Shown one piece after another: positions 46,062 to 54,419 of a stretch of DNA of 64,000 bases (positions are counted from its first letter, which is position 1; the number at the start of each line of letters is the position of its first letter). The notes beneath the pieces are model-generated. The model searched no databases. It was not told the DNA's origin and saw nothing but the letters and a program-made list of their open reading frames with translations. Made by a program: the position numbers and the translations under genes. Origin of the DNA: an uncultured Christensenellaceae bacterium (GTDB taxonomy: Bacteria; Bacillota; Clostridia; Christensenellales; Borkfalkiaceae); the NCBI GenBank assembly GCA_910586675.1, contig CAJUJO010000002.1, positions 1 through 64,000 on the forward strand, in the 5' to 3' direction.

Positions 46062-46823
46062 ATGAGACAAAGAAAGATATTGATTATGGAGAGCAACGAA
46101 GCGTTTGCGGAGGAATTGCGCGGCGATTTCGAGTCGCGTGAAGGGTATCAGGTTTGCGGCGTAACGGATGACGGGGCGGAGGGGCTGGAGCTTCTCGAAA
46201 AGAGCGGTGCAAACGTCGCCGTGATCAGCTTATTCTTAAAAAATCTCGACGGATTTACGGTCATGGAAGAAGTAAAGCGCAAGGGGCTCAAAGCGGATTT
46301 TGTCGTTCTCGGTAACTTCTCGGACGATAAGATCATCAACCGAACCATTTCGCTCGGCGCAAAATATTACATTATGAAGCCTGTTTCCGCAAACGTTGTA
46401 GGAGACAGAGTTGCGGAAATCACGGAAGAGAGTTCGGCTCCCGTCCGGGAAACGGTAGAGCGCAGGCGCGCGGGAACGCTGGATGAGCGCATCAGCAACA
46501 TCTTTATTTCCATCGGCATTCCGCCCCACATCAAAGGATACAATTATCTGCGGGAGGGAATCAAAATGGCGGTTTCCGATCCGCATATTATCAACAACGT
46601 AACAAAGGGGCTGTATCCCATTATCGGGGAAAGGTTTCAGACTTCGGCGAGTAAGGTGGAACGCGCCATCCGCCACGCCATAGAGGTCGCCTGGAACAGA
46701 GGGCGCATCGAAGCGGTTAACGCCATTTTCGGCGCGCGCGTGTATATCGGAACGGAAAAGCCGACGAACAGCGAATTTATCGCGCTCGTCGCCGATAAAC
46801 TGATTTTGGAAGGTATGATGTAG
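46062..46823 (+). CDS. spo0A: Spo0A response regulator with degenerate receiver domain
   Basis: 253 residues from ATG 46062; the longer frame would start before the promoter. The C-terminal half is typical Spo0A: G-I-P-P-H-I-K-G-Y-N-Y-L-R-E-G, then S-K-V-E-R-A-I-R-H-A-I-E-V-A-W and K-P-T-N-S-E-F-I-A. The receiver half aligns along its length but has lost catalytic residues: the phosphoacceptor Asp is S56 (V-I-S-L-F-L-K-N-L-D-G), the acidic pair is E10-S11 and the Thr switch is G84; only K106 is kept. In Bacillus, phosphorylation of that Asp activates Spo0A as master regulator of sporulation. This one should not be phosphorylated in the usual way, so it may be constitutively active or controlled by level. 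Confidence 0.93.
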   Translation: MRQRKILIMESNEAFAEELRGDFESREGYQVCGVTDDGAEGLELLEKSGANVAVISLFLKNLDGFTVMEEVKRKGLKADFVVLGNFSDDKIINRTISLGAKYYIMKPVSANVVGDRVAEITEESSAPVRETVERRRAGTLDERISNIFISIGIPPHIKGYNYLREGIKMAVSDPHIINNVTKGLYPIIGERFQTSASKVERAIRHAIEVAWNRGRIEAVNAIFGARVYIGTEKPTNSEFIALVADKLILEGMM

Positions 46824-46829
46824 TTTGCC

Positions 46830-46856
46830 TTCGCGCCCCATAAGGGGCGCGAAAAA
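46830..46856 (+). terminator. Terminator of spo0A
   Basis: Stem TTCGCGCCCC / GGGGCGCGAA around ATAA, followed by AAA on the plus strand. A stronger hairpin with T-tail follows at 46873. Confidence 0.6.
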
Positions 46857-46872
46857 CGGAATAAAAACAGAT

Positions 46873-46899
46873 AAGCGCGGGAGAACCCGCGCTTTTTTT
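46873..46899 (+). terminator. Second terminator after spo0A
   Basis: Stem AAGCGCGGG / CCCGCGCTT, loop AGAA, then five T. Confidence 0.9.
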
Positions 46900-46949
46900 G
46901 CGCAAAATACGAAATTACAAAATCCCGCAAATTTTTCCCCGTAATTTCG

Positions 46950-46978
46950 TTGAAAAATTTGCGCGGAAATGGTATACT
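46950..46978 (+). promoter_or_regulatory. Promoter of the ftsK-rimO-pgsA-cinA operon
   Basis: TTGAAA, 17-bp spacer, TATACT; 52 bases before the TTG start of ftsK. Confidence 0.8.
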
Positions 46979-47030
46979 GTACAGTGAGAAAATAGCGTGC
47001 CCTTTTGCGGGGTTTACGGAGGAACGTATC

Positions 47031-50000
47031 TTGAACGGTTTCGGTCGCGGTGAAGAAAATCAAAAAAAGGATAGGGCGTCGGTATTCACGCGGGAAACGG
47101 TTGGCATGACGCTGCTCCTGTTCAGTGCCGTTCTGCTGCTCATTGCAGTGGTGGGGCGGTTTATGCTGGGCAGCATCGGCGTGGCGATCAACGCCTTTTT
47201 GGGGGGGCTGTTCGGCTTTCTTACATATCCCGTCCTCATTCTGCTTTTGTATTTTTCCGTTGTTTTGGTATTCGGGAAAAAGTTTCTGCCCGCAAAGTGG
47301 GTGGGACTTTTTACCGCTCTTCTGGGCGCGGTGTTCCTCGTCGTTCATCTTGCGACGAGCGAACGCTTCTGCGGCGAGGGGTACGGCGCCTACCTTTCCG
47401 GTTGCTGGAAAGCCGCATCCGAGAGCATGGCGGGCGCTACGGGCGGCGGAGTCGTTTTCGGGCTGATCGTCTATCCCGTCCGCGCGCTGTTGTCCTCGGC
47501 GGGTGCGTACGTTGTATTCGTATGCGTGATTTTGACCGCCCTGTATCTGATTGCGCGGCAGACTCCTTTGAAAAAATATATTTCCAATCGTTCTTATGCG
47601 GAGAGGAAGAGCGGCGCGGAAAAGAATGCGCCCAAAGAGCGCGTAACCGCCGACGGTGTAAGAGCATATCCCGCGGCGGTCGCCTTCGACGATCTGCCGC
47701 CCGCGCGTCCCGCGCAGGATTATCGGGAAGCGCCGCGTCCGCAAACTTCCGAACCCGTGCGCCTCGCATACGGGGACGGCGCTTCGGAAAACGCGACGGA
47801 CCGTTTGAGCGGGCGGGACATCCTGTTTACGACCGACCCCGCGACGAGTTATAAAAACAACCTTATCTTCGACCGCGATTCCCGCTTCAACACCAGCCCT
47901 CGCCGCAGCAGCGTTTTGAGCGAGCGGAAAGAAACGCTGCGGGACGAGCCGCAGGAGAGCGTGTATTCCTTCTCGCCCGAAAGAACGGAGAAGAAGAGCT
48001 ATCTCGACGATTATTCGGCGCAGGCGGAAGCGCCGCGTCCGACCATGCCCCGTAAGATTACGGAAGAGCGTCAAGCGCCGCAGGGCGGGTATTCCTATCC
48101 GATCCGTTCGGACGAGGACGTCAATTATCCGCAGAAGCCTTCCTACAAAGCCGAACCTGTCGCGCCGAAGGAGGAGCCGCAGCCCGCGCGCGATTATTAT
48201 TCCAACGACGTGCCCTATGAAGAGGAATTTTCTTCCGCGCCCAACGTTTCGGATCAGGCGGATGTTTCCGCACCCGAACGGGAAGAATCTCTTCCCGCGC
48301 CCCGTACGGAATCGGTGCGTCCCTCGTTTACCGCGCAGGCGGCTGCCGAAGAAGAGGATTCTCCTCGCGCGCGGGAAGCGGAGTTCCGCAGTCTGTTCTC
48401 CCGACCGAGGGAAACGCGCACGGAAGTTTCCCCGCTGCGCGACGAAACGTTCGGTTCGCGCGGCGCTTCCCTGCGCGAAGAGGAGGATAAGCGGGAAGAG
48501 GAGACCTTTGCGCCCGCTTATCCCGAAGAAAAGATACAAAGGCGCGTCAATCCGCTCAGCTTACAGGTTTCCGAAGAGGAAGAGGCGCCGCCCGCGGAAA
48601 GCCGCGTATTCGATTCTCCGCTGCGCGGCAGCGCCCGCACCGCTGCCGATTTGTTCGACGACGATGAGGACGAGGAAGAGGAGGATTACGAAGAAATTCC
48701 CGCAATGCCCGAAACGAGGAGTCGCGCGTTCGGCGGAAGAACGCCTGCGTTTGAAGCTTCCGCGGAATCGCTTCCCTCCGAGCCTGCTCCTCCGCCCAAA
48801 AAGCACGTCTACAAACAGTACGTTCACCCTTCGGTCGAACTGTTCCACCGCTATGACGACAGCGTAACGGTATCGCAGGAGGAAATCGAGCGCAATTCCG
48901 CCGTGATCGTGGAAACGCTCGCGGGATTCCGCGTAGACGCCGAGGTCGTCAAGGTTACGAGCGGTTCCGCCGTAACCCGCTACGATATCGACATTCCCCG
49001 CAATATCGCCGTGCGCTCGGTCGTCAAGCACGACGCGGAAATCGCCATGCGCCTTCATGCGCGCGACGGCGTGAACATTTATTCTAACTCCGAAGTGGGC
49101 GCCATCTCCATCGAGGTGCCCAACTCTACGCGCGCGACGGTGGGCATCCGCTCCGTTTTGAAGGCGGAAGAATATCTCAACGCCAAGCCGACGGCGCTCA
49201 TGTTCGCCATCGGCAAGGACGTGGAAGGGCGCAACGTCTGCGGCAATATCGTAAAGATGAAGCACATTCTCGTTGCGGGGTCTACGGGTTCGGGCAAGAG
49301 CGTATGCCTCAATGCCATGCTTATAAGCCTTATCTGCAAATACTCCCCGCAGGATCTGCGCCTTATCTTAATCGACCCCAAGAAGGTGGAATTCGCAATC
49401 TTCGACGGGCTGCCGCACCTCATGATCAACGAAATTATCGCCGACGCGCAGAAAGCCGTTTCGGCGCTCAACTGGTCGATCAAGGAAATGGAGCGCAGGT
49501 ATCTTCTCTTCGAGCAGAAGACGCGTTCGGGCAGACTGGTGCACAACGTAGACGAATACAACGCCAATCTTTCGGACGATGAGGAAAAGCTTCCCAAAAT
49601 CGTCATCGTGGTGGACGAGCTCGCCGACTTGATGTCGGTCGCCAAGAAGGACATCGAGGACAGGATTCAACGCCTTGCGCAGAAGGCGCGGGCGGCGGGT
49701 ATCCACCTCGTAATTGCGACGCAGCGCCCCTCGGTGGACGTCATTACGGGCGTCATCAAGGGCAACCTTCCCACGCGAATGGCGTTCCGCGTCATACAGG
49801 AAGTGGACTCCCGTACCATTATCGACAGTTCGGGCGCGGAAAAACTGCTCGGCAACGGCGATATGCTTTACCGCACGGAGGGCATGTTCAACTGCTCCCG
49901 CGTGCAGGGCGCATTTTTGAGTTCGGACGAGGTGCAGGCGATCGTCGAAGAGATTAAAGCCAACAACGAGGCGTATTTCGATACGGAAATTGCAGATTAT

Positions 50001-50288
50001 ATCAATAAGCCCAATCAGTCGGACGGCGGCGCGGACGCGGGCGACGATTCGGACGGCGGCGCGGTAGACCCGCAGTATATCAAGGCGCTCGCCATCGTAG
50101 TCAAGCTCGGTTCGGCTTCCATTTCCCTCATTCAGCGCAAGTGCTCCGTGGGGTACAATCATGCGGGAAAAATCATCGAATGGATGGAGCTCATGGGATA
50201 TATTTCCCCGTTCGACGGTAAGGCGAAGGCACGTACCGTGCTCTTGACCAAGGAAGAATTTGAAAGCAAATACGGAAGTATCGACTGA
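47031..50288 (+). CDS. ftsK: FtsK/SpoIIIE DNA translocase
   Basis: 1085 residues from TTG 47031, behind ACGGAGG; the ATG at 46950 lies in the -35 box and is not used. Four membrane segments (about 20-175) are followed by an unusually long acidic, Pro/Glu/Arg-rich linker (190-595) and the motor: alpha/beta core with Walker A G-S-T-G-S-G-K756-S, V-V-D-E-L-A-D Walker B, A-T-Q-R-P-S-V-D and a C-terminal gamma winged helix (about 1015-1085). It pumps chromosome DNA through the division septum. The linker contains I-Q-R-R-V-N-P-L-S-L at residue 502, also seen in the ParA-partner protein. The stop overlaps rimO (TGATG). Confidence 0.95.
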   Translation: MNGFGRGEENQKKDRASVFTRETVGMTLLLFSAVLLLIAVVGRFMLGSIGVAINAFLGGLFGFLTYPVLILLLYFSVVLVFGKKFLPAKWVGLFTALLGAVFLVVHLATSERFCGEGYGAYLSGCWKAASESMAGATGGGVVFGLIVYPVRALLSSAGAYVVFVCVILTALYLIARQTPLKKYISNRSYAERKSGAEKNAPKERVTADGVRAYPAAVAFDDLPPARPAQDYREAPRPQTSEPVRLAYGDGASENATDRLSGRDILFTTDPATSYKNNLIFDRDSRFNTSPRRSSVLSERKETLRDEPQESVYSFSPERTEKKSYLDDYSAQAEAPRPTMPRKITEERQAPQGGYSYPIRSDEDVNYPQKPSYKAEPVAPKEEPQPARDYYSNDVPYEEEFSSAPNVSDQADVSAPEREESLPAPRTESVRPSFTAQAAAEEEDSPRAREAEFRSLFSRPRETRTEVSPLRDETFGSRGASLREEEDKREEETFAPAYPEEKIQRRVNPLSLQVSEEEEAPPAESRVFDSPLRGSARTAADLFDDDEDEEEEDYEEIPAMPETRSRAFGGRTPAFEASAESLPSEPAPPPKKHVYKQYVHPSVELFHRYDDSVTVSQEEIERNSAVIVETLAGFRVDAEVVKVTSGSAVTRYDIDIPRNIAVRSVVKHDAEIAMRLHARDGVNIYSNSEVGAISIEVPNSTRATVGIRSVLKAEEYLNAKPTALMFAIGKDVEGRNVCGNIVKMKHILVAGSTGSGKSVCLNAMLISLICKYSPQDLRLILIDPKKVEFAIFDGLPHLMINEIIADAQKAVSALNWSIKEMERRYLLFEQKTRSGRLVHNVDEYNANLSDDEEKLPKIVIVVDELADLMSVAKKDIEDRIQRLAQKARAAGIHLVIATQRPSVDVITGVIKGNLPTRMAFRVIQEVDSRTIIDSSGAEKLLGNGDMLYRTEGMFNCSRVQGAFLSSDEVQAIVEEIKANNEAYFDTEIADYINKPNQSDGGADAGDDSDGGAVDPQYIKALAIVVKLGSASISLIQRKCSVGYNHAGKIIEWMELMGYISPFDGKAKARTVLLTKEEFESKYGSID

Positions 50289-51616
50289 TGCTCAAAAAGA
50301 AATTCGGTATGATTTCCCTCGGGTGCGATAAAAACCGCGTGGACGGCGAGCGCCTGCTGGGAGAAATCAAAATGCGCGGCTGCGAAATCGTAAACGACAT
50401 TTCCGAAGCGGAAGTCCTCATCGTCAACACCTGCGCGTTTTTGAATTCCGCGCGACGGGAGGCGATCGAAGCGGTGTTGGAGGGCAATTCTTACCGCGTC
50501 GGGAAGTTGGAAAAGTTAGTCGTCAGCGGTTGTCTGCCCGAAAAATATATCGGGGAACTGTTTCCCGAACTGACCGAAGCCGACGTCTTTTTGGGCGTGA
50601 ACGACGCGCCCGCGCTCTTCGACGCATTGGAACGCTCTTACGAGGGCGAGCGTGTCAACGCCGTGAGAACGTGCTCCGAACCGTGCTTTACCGAACGCGT
50701 CGTAAGCACCGCGCCGCACGTCAAGTATCTGAAAATCGCGGACGGCTGCGCCAATCACTGCACTTACTGTCTGATTCCGAAAATCCGCGGCAAATATCGC
50801 TCTTATCCCATGGAAACGCTCGTCGAAGAGGCGCGCTCGCTGGGAATAACGGAAGAGCTGGTTCTCGTCGCGCAGGATACCACCCGCTACGGCGAGGACT
50901 TATACGGCGAAAATAAATTTGTAAATTTAATCGAAAAAATTTCCAAACTTGACAATATCTGTCATATAAGATTGCTATACTGTTATCCGGAGATGATAGG
51001 AGAGGAGTTGATTGCCGAGCTTCGCGGCAATCCGAAACTCGTCAAATATCTCGATATTCCCCTGCAGCATTCGGAAAATCGGATATTGAAGCTGATGGGG
51101 CGGCGGGGCACGCGGGAGGAATATCTTGCGCTGTTTGCGCGGCTGCGCGCGGCGGTGCCCGAAATTGCCCTGCGGACGACGTTTATCTGCGGCTTTCCCA
51201 CGGAAACGGAGGAAGAGCACGAAGCGCTCGCCGAATTTCTGAGAGAAGCGCGCTTCACGAACTGCGGGTTCTTCGCTTACTCGCGCGAGCCGGATACGCC
51301 CGCTTACAAATTAAAAGGGCAGATTCCCGCTTCTGTAAAGAAAAAGCGCGTCAAGGCGCTGTACGGCGTTCAGGCGGAAATTTCCCGCGGCTATCTTCGA
51401 TCATTCGTCGGGAAAACGCTTTCCGTCGTCTGCGACGGGATCGATTACGGGCGTTCGTGTTTTGTCGGAAGGGCGTATTTTCAGGCGCCTGAAATAGACG
51501 GCTGCGTGTACTTCAACGCGTCGCGTGCGGAAGAGGGCAAGGTTTATCGGGTGAAAATCACCCGCGCCGATACATACGATTTATTCGGAGTTACCGAGGA
51601 GGAGCAAACGGTATGA
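50288..51616 (+). CDS. rimO: Ribosomal protein uS12 methylthiotransferase RimO
   Basis: 442 residues. N-terminal MTTase domain with the first cluster cysteines (L-G-C-D-K-N, N-T-C-A-F, S-G-C-L-P), radical SAM domain with C-A-N-H-C-T-Y-C, and a C-terminal TRAM domain. Adds a methylthio group to the conserved Asp of ribosomal protein S12. The start overlaps the ftsK stop and the stop overlaps pgsA (ATGA), so all three are coupled. Confidence 0.95.
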   Translation: MLKKKFGMISLGCDKNRVDGERLLGEIKMRGCEIVNDISEAEVLIVNTCAFLNSARREAIEAVLEGNSYRVGKLEKLVVSGCLPEKYIGELFPELTEADVFLGVNDAPALFDALERSYEGERVNAVRTCSEPCFTERVVSTAPHVKYLKIADGCANHCTYCLIPKIRGKYRSYPMETLVEEARSLGITEELVLVAQDTTRYGEDLYGENKFVNLIEKISKLDNICHIRLLYCYPEMIGEELIAELRGNPKLVKYLDIPLQHSENRILKLMGRRGTREEYLALFARLRAAVPEIALRTTFICGFPTETEEEHEALAEFLREARFTNCGFFAYSREPDTPAYKLKGQIPASVKKKRVKALYGVQAEISRGYLRSFVGKTLSVVCDGIDYGRSCFVGRAYFQAPEIDGCVYFNASRAEEGKVYRVKITRADTYDLFGVTEEEQTV

Positions 51617-52260
51617 ATTTACCCAATAAAATTACGTTAACGCGCATTTTTATGATTCCCGTGTTCGTTGCGGTGTTCTACTGCGGATTGTTGGACGGCT
51701 GGTGCTATCTCGCATCGGCGGGCGTGTTTCTTTTGGCGGCGCTCACCGACGCGCTCGACGGGCATATCGCGCGCTCGCGCAATTTGGTTACCGATCTCGG
51801 CAAGTTTCTCGATCCGATTGCCGATAAAGTGCTTGTTTCCACGGCGTTTATCGTGCTGCTCACCGTGCCCGCATGCTTCACGGTGCAGCCGTTCGGAAGT
51901 TACGGCTCGATTATCGCGGGAATTTTTGTCGCGCTCATTCTCGCGCGCGAGCTCATCGTAAGCGGATTTCGCATGATTGCGGCGGGCAAAAAGGTCGTCC
52001 TCGCGGCGGATAAGCTCGGCAAGATAAAAACGGTGTTTCAGGACGTTGCTATCGCGTTCCTGCTTGCCGCGCTTTCCTTTCTCGTAAAAGGCGCGGGTGC
52101 GGTCGAGCAGGGTTTGTATGCGGTGGGGGAGATTGTCGCCTATATCGGGCTGGCATGTTTCGCGCTGTGCACGCTTCTTACCGTCGTTTCGGGCGTTCAT
52201 TATATCGTAAGGAATAAGCAGGTGCTCGCGGACGGTTCTGCGGCGGGAGAAAAGTCGTGA
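51613..52260 (+). CDS. pgsA: CDP-diacylglycerol-glycerol-3-phosphate phosphatidyltransferase
   Basis: 215 residues, membrane protein with about five hydrophobic segments. CDP-alcohol phosphotransferase motif D-A-L-D-G-H-I-A-R and G-K-F-L-D-P-I-A-D. Makes phosphatidylglycerol phosphate. Overlaps rimO by 4 bases and cinA by 4 bases. Confidence 0.94.
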   Translation: MNLPNKITLTRIFMIPVFVAVFYCGLLDGWCYLASAGVFLLAALTDALDGHIARSRNLVTDLGKFLDPIADKVLVSTAFIVLLTVPACFTVQPFGSYGSIIAGIFVALILARELIVSGFRMIAAGKKVVLAADKLGKIKTVFQDVAIAFLLAALSFLVKGAGAVEQGLYAVGEIVAYIGLACFALCTLLTVVSGVHYIVRNKQVLADGSAAGEKS

Positions 52261-53333
52261 AATATGCGGCGGTCGTTCTCAGGAACGCCAAAAATCCCGC
52301 GCTCTCCGCGGACTTTCCGGCGGTAACGGACGAACTTTTATCGGGCGGCGTATTTCTCGACGAAATCGTGCTTTTGCCGTACGACGCACCGTCGCTGCTC
52401 TCGTCGGCGCTCCTGCGCCTTTCCGCCGAGTACGACGGCGTGTTTCTCGTCTGCGATAAAATGCTCTTGCCATCCGCGCGGGAAGCGCTCGGCTATACGG
52501 CGGAGCGCCCGTTCGTCAAAGAATATCTGCTCGAAACGGAAAACTGCCTGTATGCAGCTCTCCCTGCGGGGAAAGAGGGCGCTGAAATCGTAAAAACGGA
52601 AACGGTGCCCGCGGTAGACCGTCGGCGGGGGTGCAGGTTCAGCCGTATGTACGTCTGCACCGTCGGCGCGCCTGCGGAGAAATTGAAAAAGGCAATCGAG
52701 CGCGCGGAGGAAGCCGCGCGGGGCAAGCTGGAACTTCACGCGAGCGAAAAATTCGGTTGCGCACGCGTCGAGATCATCTATCATTCGGAAACGCCTAAGA
52801 TGACGGCGGACGAGGTGCTGCGCATCCTTGCGACCGACCTCGAAGAGTACGTATACGCGCTCGATGACGTTTCCGTCGCGCAAAGGCTGTTCGACTGCTT
52901 GAAGCTGCACCGCATGCGCCTTTCCACGGCAGAGTCGTTCACGGCGGGCGGGGTCGGCAGGGCGATCGTGGAAATTTCCGGCGCAAGCTCGGTCTTTTTC
53001 GAAGGACTCAATACGTACGACGGAAAGTCGAAGGAGGAGCGGCTCGGCGTTTCTGCTTTTACGCTCAAATCCAAGGGGGCGGTGTCGAGCGATGTCGCTT
53101 ACGAAATGGCGGCGGGGCTGCTCGCTTCGGGAAATTGCGATCTTGCGATTGCCACGACGGGCGTCGCGGGGCCTAAGCCGGACGGCCCGTCGCCCGTGGG
53201 ACTTTGCTATATCGCCGTTGGCACCAAGGAAAAGGTGCGCGTATTCCGCTTTCATCTGGAAGGCAACCGCGAAAAAATCACCTCGACCGCGGTCAATTTA
53301 GCGCTCTTCCTCGCCTATAAGGAAATCAAATAA
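52257..53333 (+). CDS. CinA-like protein with divergent N-terminal half
   Basis: 358 residues from a GTG overlapping the pgsA stop. The C-terminal CinA (NMN amidohydrolase-type) domain spans about 215-358: A-E-S-F-T-A-G-G, then S-S-V-F-F-E-G-L-N-T-Y-D-G-K-S-K, T-T-G-V-A-G-P and P-V-G-L-C-Y. The N-terminal 200 residues occupy the place of the MoaB/MogA-like domain but lack its usual blocks and are about 50 residues shorter than in full CinA (410), so that domain has probably diverged or lost activity. It sits between pgsA and recA, the classic clostridial position. Confidence 0.85.
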   Translation: MKYAAVVLRNAKNPALSADFPAVTDELLSGGVFLDEIVLLPYDAPSLLSSALLRLSAEYDGVFLVCDKMLLPSAREALGYTAERPFVKEYLLETENCLYAALPAGKEGAEIVKTETVPAVDRRRGCRFSRMYVCTVGAPAEKLKKAIERAEEAARGKLELHASEKFGCARVEIIYHSETPKMTADEVLRILATDLEEYVYALDDVSVAQRLFDCLKLHRMRLSTAESFTAGGVGRAIVEISGASSVFFEGLNTYDGKSKEERLGVSAFTLKSKGAVSSDVAYEMAAGLLASGNCDLAIATTGVAGPKPDGPSPVGLCYIAVGTKEKVRVFRFHLEGNREKITSTAVNLALFLAYKEIK

Positions 53334-53392
53334 TTTTTCCGCAAAAAACATTGCGGCTGCAAAACGATAAAATCAAGAAGGAGTAAACATAC

Positions 53393-54415
53393 ATGAACGA
53401 AGAAAAACTCAAAGCGTTGGACGCCGTGCTCACGCAAATCGAAAAGGCGTACGGAAAGGGTGCCATCATGAAGCTGGGGCAGGACGCAGGCAACGTGGAC
53501 ATCGAAGTTATTCCCACGGGGTGTTTGGCGCTCGATTTGGCGCTCGGCATCGGCGGACTTCCGCGCGGCAGAATGGTGGAAATTTACGGCCCCGAATCTT
53601 CTGGTAAAACGACGGTAGCCCTGCACGCCGTCGCCGAAGCGCAGAAGCTGGGCGGCATTGCGGCGTTTATCGACGCGGAGCACGCGCTCGATCCCGTATA
53701 CGCAAAGAAGCTGGGCGTCAATCTGGACGAGCTGTACGTATCCCAGCCCGACACGGGCGAACAGGCGCTCGACATCGTAGATTCGCTTGTGCGCTCCTCG
53801 GCGGTGGATATTATCGTCGTCGACTCCGTTGCGGCGCTCACGCCCAAAGCGGAAATCGAAGGGGATATGGGCGATTCGCACGTCGGCTTGCAGGCAAGGC
53901 TCATGAGCCAGGCGCTTCGCAAGCTCACGGCGATCGTCAATAAGAGCAAGACGTGCGTCGTCTTTATCAATCAGCTGCGCGAAAAGGTGGGCGTCATGTT
54001 CGGCAATCCCGAAGTTACGCCCGGCGGCAAGGCGCTCAAATTCTACGCGTCCGTCCGCATCGACGTGAGAAAGACAGACATTCTCAAAGATTCCGACGGC
54101 GCGGCGGGCAACCGCACGCGCGCGAAGGTGGTAAAAAACAAGCTTGCGCCTCCTTTCCGTCAGGCGGAGTTCGACATTATGTACGGCGAGGGCGTTTCGC
54201 AGGAAGGCTGCATTATCGATCTGGGCGTGCAGTACGACATCATCAAGAAGAGCGGCGCCTGGTTCAGCTATAACGACGAAAAGGTGGCGAACGGAAAAGA
54301 GAAGATGCGCCAGTTTCTCAAAGACAATCCCGAGCTTGCCAAAGAAATGGAAGAGAAGATCCGTACGGCGGCAAAGGGCGCTTCGGTAGACGAGGTCGCG
54401 GGTGAAGAAGGTTAA
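53393..54415 (+). CDS. recA: Recombinase RecA
   Basis: 340 residues, ATG behind AAGGAG. Walker [10 protein letters not shown], Walker B V-D-S-V-A-A-L, the L1/L2 DNA-binding loops ([17 protein letters not shown]) and a short acidic C-terminus. Homologous recombination and the SOS co-protease. No LexA-type operator was spotted in the 60-base gap before it. Confidence 0.98.
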   Translation: MNEEKLKALDAVLTQIEKAYGKGAIMKLGQDAGNVDIEVIPTGCLALDLALGIGGLPRGRMVEIYGPESSGKTTVALHAVAEAQKLGGIAAFIDAEHALDPVYAKKLGVNLDELYVSQPDTGEQALDIVDSLVRSSAVDIIVVDSVAALTPKAEIEGDMGDSHVGLQARLMSQALRKLTAIVNKSKTCVVFINQLREKVGVMFGNPEVTPGGKALKFYASVRIDVRKTDILKDSDGAAGNRTRAKVVKNKLAPPFRQAEFDIMYGEGVSQEGCIIDLGVQYDIIKKSGAWFSYNDEKVANGKEKMRQFLKDNPELAKEMEEKIRTAAKGASVDEVAGEEG

Positions 54416-54419
54416 TTGA

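Noticed and set aside
46236..48539. 767-codon antisense open frame over spo0A and ftsK
   Set aside because: Product of codon bias in the sense genes; no start context or protein-like motifs, and ftsK/spo0A are certain.
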